This document shows positions 18,671 to 27,739 of a stretch of 64,000 nt of DNA, in pieces (position 1 is the first letter of the stretch; the number at the start of each line of letters is the position of its first letter). Both the position numbers and the translations under genes were made by a program. The notes under the pieces were generated by a model. The model was given only the letters and a program-made list of their open reading frames with translations. It did not search any database and had not been told where the DNA came from. Origin of the DNA: Pseudomonas sp. Bout1 (GTDB taxonomy: Bacteria > Pseudomonadota > Gammaproteobacteria > Pseudomonadales > Pseudomonadaceae). The stretch spans positions 6,029,001 to 6,093,000 of the forward strand of contig NZ_JAVIWK010000001.1 in the NCBI RefSeq assembly GCF_034314165.1, given 5' to 3'.

Positions 18671-21529
18671 TTACACGGCCTCCACAAGCGCACGCACTTC
18701 GGCGGGAGAACCCACCGCCAGGGCTTTTTGGGCCAGGCCTTGAGCCTCGGCCAGACTGAATTCACGCACCCGCGCCTTGACCTCGGGGATGCTGCGCGCC
18801 GACACGCTCAACTCATCCACACCCAGGCCGATCAGCACCGGAACGGCCAACGGGTCGGCCGCCAACTCGCCACACACGCCGACCCATTTGCCATGGGCAT
18901 GGGCCGCGCGCACGGTGATGTCGATCAGTTGCAACACCGCGGGGTGCAGGCCGTCAGCCTGGGCCGACAGCGTCGGGTGGCCACGGTCGATGGCCAGGGT
19001 GTATTGGGTCAGGTCGTTGGTACCGACGCTGAAGAAGTCGACTTCCTTGGCCAGCACCGGCGCCAGCAAGGCGGCCGATGGCACTTCGATCATGATCCCC
19101 AGTTGCAGGTCGGCCACCGGGATTTCCAGGCGCAGGCGCTCGGTCATGTCCCGGGCCTGGCGCCACTCGTCCACGCTGCCAACCATGGGGAACATGATGC
19201 GCAGCGGGCGGTTGTCTGCCGAGCGCAGCAGTGCGCGCAATTGCGCTTCCATGATCTGCGGGCGTTGCAGGGTCAGGCGAATACCGCGCACGCCGAGGAA
19301 GGGGTTTTCTTCCTTGGCGATCGGCCAGTAAGGCAGCGGTTTGTCGCCGCCCACATCAAGGGTACGCACCACCAGTGGCCGACCGCCGAGGCCGTCAAGC
19401 ACGCGGCGGTATTCGGCTTCCTGGGTGGCCTCATCGGGCGCCTGTTTATGGGCCATGAAAATCAATTCGGTGCGCAGCAGGCCGATGCCTTCGGCGCCCT
19501 GCTCTACTGCGCTGGCAACCCCGGCGCTCTCGCCGATATTGGCGAACACTTCGACGCCATGGCCATCGCGGGTCAGGGCCGGTTGATGGCGTTGCGCGGC
19601 AGCGGCTTGCAGGCGTTGTTCGCGAGTGTCGCGCTCGACGGTGGCGCGCTGCAAGGTCGCGGCGTCGGCATTTACGTGCAGGCGGCCGCGCTGGCCATCG
19701 AGCAATAACGGCGTGCCCGAAGCCAGCAGCAACACCGCTGGGCCTGCGCCCACCAGGGCGGGAATGCCCAGTGCGCGGGCGACGATGGCGCTGTGGGCGG
19801 TGGCGCCACCACGGGCGGTAAGGATGCCGGCGACGCGCACCGGGTCCAGGCGCGCAACGTCCGAAGGGCCGACTTCGTCCATCACCAGGATGTAGGGTTC
19901 GTCGGGCTCCTGGGCGGTTTCGACGCCGCACAGTTGGGCCAGCACGCGGCGGCCGATGTCACGCAGGTCGGCGGCGCGCTCGGCGAGCAAAGCGTCCTGC
20001 AGCGACTCCTGCTGTTTAGCGGCGGCTTCGATCACGCTCATCCAGGCCGCTTGCGCGCTTTCGCCTTGCTTGAGGCGCGTTTCTACTTCGTCGGTCAGTT
20101 CCGGGTCGTCGAGCATCTCCTGGTGGGTGATGAAGATCTCGCGGATGGCCTTGGACTTGCTGCGCTCGATCAGGCCCTGAATATCCTGGCGCACGTCGGT
20201 CAATGCCGTGTGCAGGCGCTGGCGCTCAATCACCGGCGATTCGCCGCGCAGCGGGTAGTCGAAAGGTTGCAGCACCTGGATATGCGCCGGGCCAATCGCG
20301 ATGCCGGGGGCGGCGGCGATGGCCTGGATCAGGCTGCCGGATGCCGGTGCGCTGAACACCGGCTCGATGTCGACCACCGGCTGTTGGGTGCTTACCGCCG
20401 GCAACGGCTCGATTTCTTCGCCAAGGCCTGCCTCCACCGCCGCCAACATGGCGGGCAAGGCGTCACCGGCAATGCCAGGTTCAGCGACAAACTCCAGCAC
20501 CTGGCCACGACGCGCACCCAGGCCCAGCAATTTGCTCAGGCTTTTTGCCGATACCGCGCTGACGTCGCCGTCCACGATACGCACCCGTATTTCACCGTCA
20601 AAACTTTTGGCCAGTTGCGCGAGGATCTTCGCCGGGCGCGCGTGCAGGCCGTGGGCGTTGGCCAGGGCGATGCGTACGCTGGGCCAATCGGCCGGCAGTT
20701 CACCGCCGAGTACTTCCAGTACCGCACGGCTGCTGGTGGCGCGGCCAAGTTCCTGGCCGCGACCTTCGATCAGTAAGGCACACAGGCGTTCGAGCAAGGT
20801 TTGGTGCGCCTCGCCGAGGCTGGCCAGGCAGAACAGGCCGCTCAATGGCTGGCCCAGGTAACGCATCGGTTTGTCCGGCGTGACAAAGGCCAGGCCCGGA
20901 CGCTTCACCGTCTGCTCGCTGTGCAGCCACCACAGGCCGTCGCCCAGGGGCAGCGCATCGACTTGTTGCAGCACCGCAGCAAAGCCATTGCTTACGCAAT
21001 CGGCCTGGCGCAGCAGGCGTGCGCCGCGCCACACCAGCTCTTCGAAATCGTCAGCCGACACACCCAGGCCAATCATCTGTGCGTCCAGCGCCAGCTCTTG
21101 CGGCGCGCCTTGCAGCAGTTTCAGCAAGGCATCGGCGGAGCTGGCGCGGCGCAGGGCCTGGCCCAGGTCGGTTTCGCCGAGGGCGCGGGTCAGCAGTTGC
21201 AACAGGCGAAGGTGCTCGTCGGATTTGGCGGCAATACCAATCGCCAGGTAGACGATCTGGCCATCGCCCCAATCCACCCCTTCGGGGAATTGCAGCAGCC
21301 GCACGCCGGTGGCAAACACCTGGTCGCGGGTTTCGGGAGTGCCGTGGGGAATTGCTATGCCCTGGCCGAGAAAGGTCGAGCCTTGGGCTTCACGCGCTTG
21401 CAAGCCACTGAGGTAACCCTCGGCGACCAGGCCATCGGCCACCAGTTTTTCAGCCAGCAGTTGCAAGGCAGCAGACTTATCCACCGCCGTCTGGCCCATG
21501 GATATCTGCTCGTGGGTGAGCTCAAGCAT
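18671..21529 (-). CDS. fruB: Fructose PTS multiphosphoryl transfer protein, EIIA-HPr-EI fusion
   Basis: Cytoplasmic 952-residue fusion that passes phosphate from PEP to FruA. The EIIA domain spans about residues 1-145 with phospho-His H62 (IAIPHG). A middle linker follows to about 280. The HPr domain is about 284-370 with H296 in GLHARPA. The enzyme I module runs from about 400 to 952 with H579 in GGATAHSAIVARALGIPALVG and the C-terminal PEP-binding barrel (EVPSAAL, GTNDLTQY, VCGELAADP). It is first in the operon, about 290 nt from fruR, with a Cra-type operator in the gap. Confidence 0.96.
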   Translation of the reverse strand: MLELTHEQISMGQTAVDKSAALQLLAEKLVADGLVAEGYLSGLQAREAQGSTFLGQGIAIPHGTPETRDQVFATGVRLLQFPEGVDWGDGQIVYLAIGIAAKSDEHLRLLQLLTRALGETDLGQALRRASSADALLKLLQGAPQELALDAQMIGLGVSADDFEELVWRGARLLRQADCVSNGFAAVLQQVDALPLGDGLWWLHSEQTVKRPGLAFVTPDKPMRYLGQPLSGLFCLASLGEAHQTLLERLCALLIEGRGQELGRATSSRAVLEVLGGELPADWPSVRIALANAHGLHARPAKILAQLAKSFDGEIRVRIVDGDVSAVSAKSLSKLLGLGARRGQVLEFVAEPGIAGDALPAMLAAVEAGLGEEIEPLPAVSTQQPVVDIEPVFSAPASGSLIQAIAAAPGIAIGPAHIQVLQPFDYPLRGESPVIERQRLHTALTDVRQDIQGLIERSKSKAIREIFITHQEMLDDPELTDEVETRLKQGESAQAAWMSVIEAAAKQQESLQDALLAERAADLRDIGRRVLAQLCGVETAQEPDEPYILVMDEVGPSDVARLDPVRVAGILTARGGATAHSAIVARALGIPALVGAGPAVLLLASGTPLLLDGQRGRLHVNADAATLQRATVERDTREQRLQAAAAQRHQPALTRDGHGVEVFANIGESAGVASAVEQGAEGIGLLRTELIFMAHKQAPDEATQEAEYRRVLDGLGGRPLVVRTLDVGGDKPLPYWPIAKEENPFLGVRGIRLTLQRPQIMEAQLRALLRSADNRPLRIMFPMVGSVDEWRQARDMTERLRLEIPVADLQLGIMIEVPSAALLAPVLAKEVDFFSVGTNDLTQYTLAIDRGHPTLSAQADGLHPAVLQLIDITVRAAHAHGKWVGVCGELAADPLAVPVLIGLGVDELSVSARSIPEVKARVREFSLAEAQGLAQKALAVGSPAEVRALVEAV

Positions 21530-21665
21530 GCCGTTCTCCTAGTTAGTGCGGCAGGCGCACTAGGTATTATTTTGAATAAATCAATGCAAAGGCGTTCGAA
21601 AAAATTGACTGAGTGGTCAGTTGGCAGGACCACGTTCGTCGCGATAATCGTAAAAATACGCTTGC

Positions 21666-21677
21666 TGAAACGTTTAA
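21666..21677. promoter_or_regulatory. Cra/FruR operator between fruB and fruR
   Basis: TGAAACGTTTAA at 21666-21677 is exactly the reverse complement of TTAAACGTTTCA, which I recall as the Cra operator of the P. putida fruB promoter. It lies about 137 nt from the fruB start and 146 nt from the fruR start. It should bind FruR/Cra and be released by fructose-1-phosphate. Confidence 0.8.
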
Positions 21678-21822
21678 TCTAGAATTTATGGCAGATTACG
21701 CGTTAATTAAGCATGATTGAAGCGCCACTCGGCTGTTGAGTTGCGACGCTGGTCGCCTGCAGTAATCGGTTACGATTGGACAAAGTGTCGGGGCAAGCTC
21801 TAAAAAACAAGGAAATCCCGGT

Positions 21823-22818
21823 TTGAAACTCAGTGATATTGCGCGCATTGCCGGTGTGTCTGTGACCACCGCCAGCTACGTCATCAATGGCAAGGCCGAA
21901 CAGCAACGGATCAGTAGCGCAACCGTCGAACGGGTGCGCGCCGTGGTTGAAGAACATGGCTTTACGCCAAACCCTCAGGCCGCCGGGCTGCGCAGCCGGC
22001 ATACCCGTACCCTGGGTTTTATCCTGCCGGACCTGGAAAACCCCAGTTACGCCCGCATCGCCAAGCTGCTGGAACAAGGTGCACGGGCCCGTGGCTATCA
22101 ACTGCTGATCGCCAGCTCCGACGACGACGCCAACAGCGAGCGGCAATTGCTGCAACTGTTCCGCGCCCGCCGTTGCGATGCACTGTTTGTTGCCAGTTGC
22201 CTGCCGGCCAGCGACGACAGCTACCGCGAACTGCAAGCCAAGGGCCTGCCGGTGATTGCCATCGACCGGGTGATGGAGTCTACGCAGTTTTGCTCGGTGG
22301 TCAGTGATGATCGCCAGGCCTGCCAGCAATTAACCAGCAGCCTGTTGCAACCGCTGCCCAAGCAGATCGTGTTGATCGGCGCACGGCCCGAGTTGAGCAT
22401 CAGCCAGGAACGTACTGCAGGTTTCAGGGAAGCGCTGAAAGACTTCAACGGCGAAGTGCTGATCGAACAGGGCGAGTCGTTCAGCCGCGACTGTGGCCGA
22501 CAACTGATGGAGCAGTTGCTGCAAAGCCTGGGGCATTTGCCTGACGCGCTGGTGACGACGTCCTACGTCCTGCTGCAAGGGGTGTTTGATGCGCTGCATG
22601 ACTTCCCGCTCAAATCCCGCCCGCTGCGCCTGGGGACTTTTGGTGACACGCAGTTGCTGGATTTCCTGCCGCTGCCGGTGAATGCCATGGCCCAACAGCA
22701 TCAATTGATCGCCGACACCGCGCTGCGTTTGGCGCTGGCGGCGATTGAAGACCAGCATTACGCGCCCGGCGTGCATGCCATCGGCCGCACGTTCAAGCAG
22801 CGGATTCATTCGGAGTAA
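21823..22818 (+). CDS. fruR: LacI-family fructose repressor FruR/Cra
   Basis: 331-residue transcription factor, cytoplasmic. The N-terminal helix-turn-helix KLSDIARIAGVSVTTASYVI is typical, followed by the hinge (about 45-60) and a periplasmic-binding-like effector domain starting TLGFILPDLENPSYARIA. The start is TTG at 21823, preceded by AAGGAAA at 21809-21815; no ATG start fits before the HTH. It is divergent from fruBKA, as in other pseudomonads, where Cra acts as a local repressor and the effector is fructose-1-phosphate. Confidence 0.92.
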   Translation: MKLSDIARIAGVSVTTASYVINGKAEQQRISSATVERVRAVVEEHGFTPNPQAAGLRSRHTRTLGFILPDLENPSYARIAKLLEQGARARGYQLLIASSDDDANSERQLLQLFRARRCDALFVASCLPASDDSYRELQAKGLPVIAIDRVMESTQFCSVVSDDRQACQQLTSSLLQPLPKQIVLIGARPELSISQERTAGFREALKDFNGEVLIEQGESFSRDCGRQLMEQLLQSLGHLPDALVTTSYVLLQGVFDALHDFPLKSRPLRLGTFGDTQLLDFLPLPVNAMAQQHQLIADTALRLALAAIEDQHYAPGVHAIGRTFKQRIHSE

Positions 22819-22823
22819 GCGGT

Positions 22824-23600
22824 GTGGAGCTGATCGACAGCCACACCCATCTGGATTTTCCGGACTTCGATGCCGACCGCGCAGAAGTCCTGGACCGCAG
22901 CCGCCATTTGGGCGTGCGCAGGATGGTGCTGCTGGGCGTCTATCAGCAAAATTGGCAACGGCTGTGGGACCTGGTGCAAAAGGACGCAGGTTTATTCGCG
23001 GCCTTCGGCTTGCACCCGGTGTACCTCGATGAGCACCGCCCCGCCGACCTCACGGAACTGGCTGACTGGCTGACCCGCCTGAACGGCCACCGGCAACTGT
23101 GTGCAGTGGGCGAAATCGGCCTGGATTACTTCCTCGAACAGCTGGACCGCGAGCGCCAGCAAAGCCTGTTTGAAGCCCAACTGAAACTGGCGGTGGATTT
23201 CCAGCTGCCAGCGCTGCTGCATGTGCGACGCAGCCATGCCGCCGTGATCGCCACCCTCAAGCGTATCCGCCTGCCACGGGGCGGCATCATTCACGCGTTC
23301 GCCGGCAGCCAGGAAGAAGCCCGCGAGTACATCAAGCTTGGGTTCAAACTGGGCCTGGGCGGCGCGGCCACGTGGCCGCAAGCCTTGCGCATGCACAAGG
23401 TAATTGCCCGGCTGCCGCTGGAATCCGTGGTCCTGGAAACCGATTCGCCAGACATGGCGCCGGTGATGTTCCCCGGCCAGCGCAACAGCCCCGAACACCT
23501 GCCAGACATCTGTGCAGCCCTGGCCGAGCGCATGGGTATCAGCCCTTCAGCGTTGGCCGAGGCGAGCACTCGCAATACCTGCGAGCTGTTCAACTGGTAG
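22824..23600 (+). CDS. TatD-family metal-dependent hydrolase/DNase
   Basis: 258 residues beginning (GTG at 22824) MELIDSHTHLDFPDFDADRA. Metal ligands of the TatD barrel are present: HTHLD at residues 7-11, E in GEIGLDY, later histidines in HVRRSH and HAFAGS, and D in ETDSPDM. The family includes Mg-dependent 3'-5' nucleases such as TatD, YcfH and YjjV; this one is closest in feel to YjjV. It starts 6 nt after fruR stops and is probably co-transcribed with it. The link between the two is not understood. Confidence 0.85.
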   Translation: MELIDSHTHLDFPDFDADRAEVLDRSRHLGVRRMVLLGVYQQNWQRLWDLVQKDAGLFAAFGLHPVYLDEHRPADLTELADWLTRLNGHRQLCAVGEIGLDYFLEQLDRERQQSLFEAQLKLAVDFQLPALLHVRRSHAAVIATLKRIRLPRGGIIHAFAGSQEEAREYIKLGFKLGLGGAATWPQALRMHKVIARLPLESVVLETDSPDMAPVMFPGQRNSPEHLPDICAALAERMGISPSALAEASTRNTCELFNW

Positions 23601-23607
23601 TTTTTAC

Positions 23608-23976
23608 CTAACGCAATGTCAGCGTCATCCGCTGCCGGTGGCGGGCGTAGCGCAAGGTCGCGAAGTAAATCAGTACCGCCATCAGCGAAACATTGAGCTG
23701 CCCAGCCACACTGATCAGCCCTATCCACTCCGCTACCAACGCCACCAGCAACGCCGCGCTGGTGAGCAAGATCATGCTCGGTCGCAGCAAGCCCAGATTG
23801 TCCAGGGACTTGAACTGCTTTAACTGTTTGGCACAAGTCGGCCGCACGCCCTTATGGCAGTACGGGCAATCGAACGGTACGCCAATGGAAATAGCGTTGA
23901 GCTGCCAAGGCTTGAGCTCAAATGAAATGGCGCAATGGGCACAATGGCCTCGTACGCCAACAATTGCAGCGGTCAT
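23608..23976 (-). CDS. Small membrane protein with zinc-ribbon-like cysteines
   Basis: Predicted 122-residue protein starting MTAAIVGVRGHCAHCAISFE. Two CxxC pairs (HCAHC near residue 12-15 and DCPYC near 37-40) suggest a zinc ribbon in the first 50 residues. A hydrophobic pair of segments from about 68 to 112 (MILLTSAALLVALVAEWIGLI, then VSLMAVLIYFATL) would anchor it in the inner membrane. The ATG at 23976 is the most plausible start; an in-frame start at 24060 adds an unlikely extension. I do not recognise the family. It is convergent with the TatD gene and 120 nt from the chemoreceptor. Confidence 0.65.
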   Translation of the reverse strand: MTAAIVGVRGHCAHCAISFELKPWQLNAISIGVPFDCPYCHKGVRPTCAKQLKQFKSLDNLGLLRPSMILLTSAALLVALVAEWIGLISVAGQLNVSLMAVLIYFATLRYARHRQRMTLTLR

Positions 23977-24096
23977 GACAGAACCTGCGCGAAAATGGAT
24001 GAAACAAATTCTCACCCATTTTGGCATCAGAAAAAGATCAGCGCCAAAAACAGGACACACACTACGTACCGCGCGAAATAATCCTACAACCCAAAC

Positions 24097-26127
24097 TCAC
24101 ACACGAAAGGCTCCGATCAACTGCTTCAGCTCGACCACTTGCAACGACAACTGCCGGCTGGCTTCCTCGGTCTGGTGCGCACCCTGCGCCGCGTGCTCAC
24201 CGGCCCGGTTGATTTCCACGATGTTCTGGTCGATGTCATGGGCCACGGCGGTCTGCTGCTCGACGGCGGCGGCAATCTGCTGGTTCTGGTCGACGATCAT
24301 GCCTACGGCGCCAAGAATATTTTCCAGGGCCTGCTGGACCTTTTCCGACTGCCCCACCGTACCATTAGCCATCTCGTGGCTGGTGCCCATGGCCTTCACC
24401 GCCGCGCCGACACCGCTGTGAAGCTTGGCGATCATCTGCTCGATTTCCTCGGTGGAGTGTTGGGTACGCCGGGCCAGGGTGCGAACCTCATCCGCCACCA
24501 CGGCGAAACCGCGTCCTTGCTCACCGGCGCGCGCAGCCTCGATGGCGGCGTTCAGCGCCAGCAGATTGGTTTGTTCGGCGATGCTCTTGATCACTTCCAG
24601 CACGCGGCTGATGGATTGGCTGTCGATGGCCAACTGGTTGATCACCCGCACCGACTGATCGATCTCCAAGGCCAATGCCGCGATGCTGCCTTGCTGGGAC
24701 TGCACCAGGCCACGACCGCTGACGGTTTCATCGTTGACACTGTGGGCACTGCTGACCGCCGCCGCCGCACTGCGCGCCACTTCCTGGGCGGTGGATGACA
24801 TCTGGTTCATGGCGGTCGCCACTTGCTCGATCTGGCTGCGCTGGCCGGATACGGCCTGGTTGCTGCTGGCCGAGACCGACTCCACTTGCCCGGCCTGGCG
24901 TTCGACCTCGTTGACCGTGTGCCCTACCCGCTCGATCAGGTCATGGATTTTTGCCACGGTACCGTTGAACACCTGGCCCAAATCCCCCAACTCATCGCGG
25001 CTGTGCGCGACGAAGGTGACGGTCATGTCGCCCGCAGCCACCTTGTCCATCATTGCCCCGAGGCGGCGCAAGGTGGTGCGGGTGGAGGCGTAGAAACCGG
25101 CGTACAGATAGAAGATCAGCAAAAACACCGACACCAGGGCCGCCACCAGTCCGATCATGTGCGTGCGGTTCTCCGACAGGCGCTGCTCCAACTGCTGTTC
25201 GAGAAAGGTCAGGGTGGCTTCGTTGAGCTGGTAGGTCCTGGCCATCAATGTGCTGACTTCGTCGTAGAAACCTTGCCACGGGGCGTCGAGGGTTTGGGCC
25301 ATTACCACCTGCTCTTCGAACAACTCACTGCCTTGCTTGAGGCTGGCCTTACTCGCGTCGGCAAGGCTCGCCAGCGCTGCGTGGGCAGGTTTACTGGAGC
25401 CGAGGGCGTCTTGCAGTTTCAGGCCATATTCGGCCTGGAGCTTTTCCAGTTGCTGCAGCAACTCATCAAAGCGGGTGCTGGAAGAGGAATTGAGGAAGCC
25501 CTGGCCCAACGAATACGCGCCCATTGCACGGCCTTCGCCCAAGGTCTGGGTGACTTGCGGGGTGACGCTGGTGATCAGTTCGCTGAGTTGGCGCAGGTCG
25601 CCTTGGGGGTCGCGGCTCAAGCCTGATTGGCTGGCGATGATCTGGCTGAGGATGTGTGCCTTGTTCAACAGTTTTCCGATCAGTGCGCTTTTGCTCAACA
25701 GCGAGGTTTCCTGCTGTTGGGCCTTGAAGGCAGCGATCATCTCGTCGCGCTTGGCTTCGAATGCGGCGGTTTGTTCGGGGTCGGTGGTGAGGGCCTGAAA
25801 GCTCTGCAGGCGCTGTAGCAGGCTTTGTTCGAGGGCGGTGATCTGGCTTTCGATATCACCGGCCTTGCCGGATTGGCCAAGGGTGGCGTTGATCTGCACC
25901 TGGTTGTTGAGGGTTTCCAGGTCGCGGCGCAGGGCCAGGCTTGCGCCCAGCAGGTCGAGGCTTTGCAGCTCGATGCGGGTGCCCTGGAATTCGCGCCAGG
26001 AGTCGCGCACCAGGTAGTAGTTGGTGGCCAGCATGGGCAGCAGGAACAGCACGCTGATGAGGCTGAACTTCATGCCGAAGGTCAGGCGGTTCATGAACGC
26101 GACGGCGGGATAGAGCAAGCGCTTCAC
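24097..26127 (-). CDS. Methyl-accepting chemotaxis protein
   Basis: Transmembrane chemoreceptor of about 676 residues. TM1 is about residues 19-40, a large periplasmic sensor follows to about 320, TM2 is about 322-344 ([21 protein letters not shown]), then a HAMP domain. The signalling hairpin is centred on residues 517-549 ([20 protein letters not shown], then [14 protein letters not shown]). GTG at 26127, reading [11 protein letters not shown], is chosen because GGGAG precedes it; the upstream in-frame start at 26214 gives an unlikely leader. No CheB/CheR pentapeptide tail is evident. Its position matches PA4520 of P. aeruginosa as I recall. Ligand unknown. Confidence 0.9.
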   Translation of the reverse strand: MKRLLYPAVAFMNRLTFGMKFSLISVLFLLPMLATNYYLVRDSWREFQGTRIELQSLDLLGASLALRRDLETLNNQVQINATLGQSGKAGDIESQITALEQSLLQRLQSFQALTTDPEQTAAFEAKRDEMIAAFKAQQQETSLLSKSALIGKLLNKAHILSQIIASQSGLSRDPQGDLRQLSELITSVTPQVTQTLGEGRAMGAYSLGQGFLNSSSSTRFDELLQQLEKLQAEYGLKLQDALGSSKPAHAALASLADASKASLKQGSELFEEQVVMAQTLDAPWQGFYDEVSTLMARTYQLNEATLTFLEQQLEQRLSENRTHMIGLVAALVSVFLLIFYLYAGFYASTRTTLRRLGAMMDKVAAGDMTVTFVAHSRDELGDLGQVFNGTVAKIHDLIERVGHTVNEVERQAGQVESVSASSNQAVSGQRSQIEQVATAMNQMSSTAQEVARSAAAAVSSAHSVNDETVSGRGLVQSQQGSIAALALEIDQSVRVINQLAIDSQSISRVLEVIKSIAEQTNLLALNAAIEAARAGEQGRGFAVVADEVRTLARRTQHSTEEIEQMIAKLHSGVGAAVKAMGTSHEMANGTVGQSEKVQQALENILGAVGMIVDQNQQIAAAVEQQTAVAHDIDQNIVEINRAGEHAAQGAHQTEEASRQLSLQVVELKQLIGAFRV

Positions 26128-26281
26128 AGGTGAACTCCCTTTTCTTTTATTTTTATTGAGGGCGCAGGGCGGCGGCAGATAGCCACTATTTGGCGCTCTG
26201 TCTGTATAGCTCAATTCGAAAAGGAGGTTTGTAACTTAAGGTTAACGGCAGGCGCGAGTTGCTCGCGCCTGCCGGTGCAGA

Positions 26282-27118
26282 TCAGGGCAGCACGGTCCAG
26301 ATAGCGAAGCCGGCATACCACAGCACGGCGGCGCGCAGTAGCAATTCCCAGATTCGATCCAGGCTGTTGATACCCTCGGCGCCCACCACCGGGGGCGGGA
26401 TTTCAGCAGCCACCAGGCCAACCTTGTCCACCAACTGCGCCGCGCTGATATCCCAGCTCAACAGTTCGTGAAGCATCACACGGCCGACCGCCACAAAGTT
26501 GCCCACCAAGGCAAAACTGGCCGCCAGCAAGCGCACCGGCAACCAGTCGAAGGCATGGCGCAACTGCCCGGCACGCTCGGCCACCAGCGGGTTCTTGCTG
26601 TTCTCGGTCGCCAACGCCAGCAGGCGGTAGGCCAGGGCAGCCACTGGTCCGAGGAGGAAGTACCAGAAAATCACCGCAAAGAAACTTTGGTAGGCCTGCC
26701 ACAGCAGATGGCCCTGGACCCGCTCCAGCAACTGTTCACCACTGTCGGCGCTGAGGCCCAGGTCGCGTTCGGCCACATGCTCGGCGGCTTGCAGGTCACC
26801 CCGGCGCCAGGCATCACGAAACGGTCCCAGTCCGGCCAATAGATCGCCACGGCCCAGGCTGTAGATCACCACCAGTAAATGCACCGGCAGCGCCAACAGG
26901 CCATAAGCCACTGGCTCCAGCACCAGCAGCAACAGCGCAAGCAAGGCCACCGGCAGCAGCACCAGCAGTGCGAGGATCAGCCACGGCTGCTTGCCCATAC
27001 TGGCGCTCGATTCCAGCTTGGCCAGCTCCCGCAACCAACCGCCATCACGTTGTATACGGTGGCGCAGGGCCGAGAACTTCTCGATCCATACTGCCAACAC
27101 CAACACCAGGAAACTCAT
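26282..27118 (-). CDS. ampE: AmpE, inner-membrane regulatory protein of the ampDE operon
   Basis: 278-residue membrane protein beginning MSFLVLVLAVWIEKFSALRH, with hydrophobic segments near the N-terminus, about 45-85, 145-175 and at the C-terminus (LLLRAAVLWYAGFAIWTVLP). It resembles the CobD/CbiB-like AmpE family. The start overlaps the ampD stop (ATGA at 27115-27118). AmpE is linked to beta-lactamase regulation and beta-lactam tolerance, but its biochemical role is poorly defined. Confidence 0.88.
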   Translation of the reverse strand: MSFLVLVLAVWIEKFSALRHRIQRDGGWLRELAKLESSASMGKQPWLILALLVLLPVALLALLLLVLEPVAYGLLALPVHLLVVIYSLGRGDLLAGLGPFRDAWRRGDLQAAEHVAERDLGLSADSGEQLLERVQGHLLWQAYQSFFAVIFWYFLLGPVAALAYRLLALATENSKNPLVAERAGQLRHAFDWLPVRLLAASFALVGNFVAVGRVMLHELLSWDISAAQLVDKVGLVAAEIPPPVVGAEGINSLDRIWELLLRAAVLWYAGFAIWTVLP

Positions 27119-27678
27119 CGTGCGTGTCCTCCATCCTGCAAGGCGCTGCGAAAGCGCGCCCAATCAAAAGCGGGTCCGGGATCGGTCTTGCGTCCCGGGG
27201 CGATATCGCTATGGCCACAAATGCGCTGGCGAGTAATGCCCGTGTACGCCGCCAACAACTGGCGCGTCAGGGCGATCAGGGATTGATACTGGGCATCGGT
27301 GAAAGGCAAGTCGTCGGTACCTTCCAGCTCGATCCCCAGGGAAAAGTCGTTGCACGTCTCACGGCCCTCAAAGCTCGATACCCCGGCATGCCACGCCCGG
27401 TCCTGGCAGGAGACAAACTGCGTCACCGCGCCGTCACGCTCAATCAGAAAATGCGCAGAGACCCGTAGGTCGGCGATACCTTCAAAGTAGGGGTGTTCCG
27501 TGACATCCAGGCGATTCTGGAAAAACTCATGCACCTTGCCGGTGGCGAATTGCGCCGGTGGCAGGCTGATGTTATGCACCACCAACAGGGATATCTCGCC
27601 ACCGGGGCGCTCGTTGAAGTTGGGCGAGGGGCAATGGCGAATGCCTTGGCACCAACCGCTGGCGGGGTCCAACTGCAT
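27115..27678 (-). CDS. ampD: AmpD, 1,6-anhydro-N-acetylmuramyl-L-alanine amidase
   Basis: Cytoplasmic zinc amidase of murein recycling, 187 residues. It cuts the peptide from 1,6-anhydro-MurNAc, removing the inducer of ampC. The zinc ligands fit the Citrobacter enzyme closely: H35 in LLVVHNISLP, H156 in CGHSDIAPGRKTDPGP and D166 in the same motif. ATG 27678 (MQLDPASGWCQGIRH) is chosen over an in-frame start 32 codons upstream. It is first gene of ampD-ampE. Confidence 0.95.
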   Translation of the reverse strand: MQLDPASGWCQGIRHCPSPNFNERPGGEISLLVVHNISLPPAQFATGKVHEFFQNRLDVTEHPYFEGIADLRVSAHFLIERDGAVTQFVSCQDRAWHAGVSSFEGRETCNDFSLGIELEGTDDLPFTDAQYQSLIALTRQLLAAYTGITRQRICGHSDIAPGRKTDPGPAFDWARFRSALQDGGHAR

Positions 27679-27739
27679 ACAGGTTCCTTGAACGAGGCTG
27701 GGGTGGCTCAGTATGCCGCGTTCCGCTGTCTGGTTGCGA

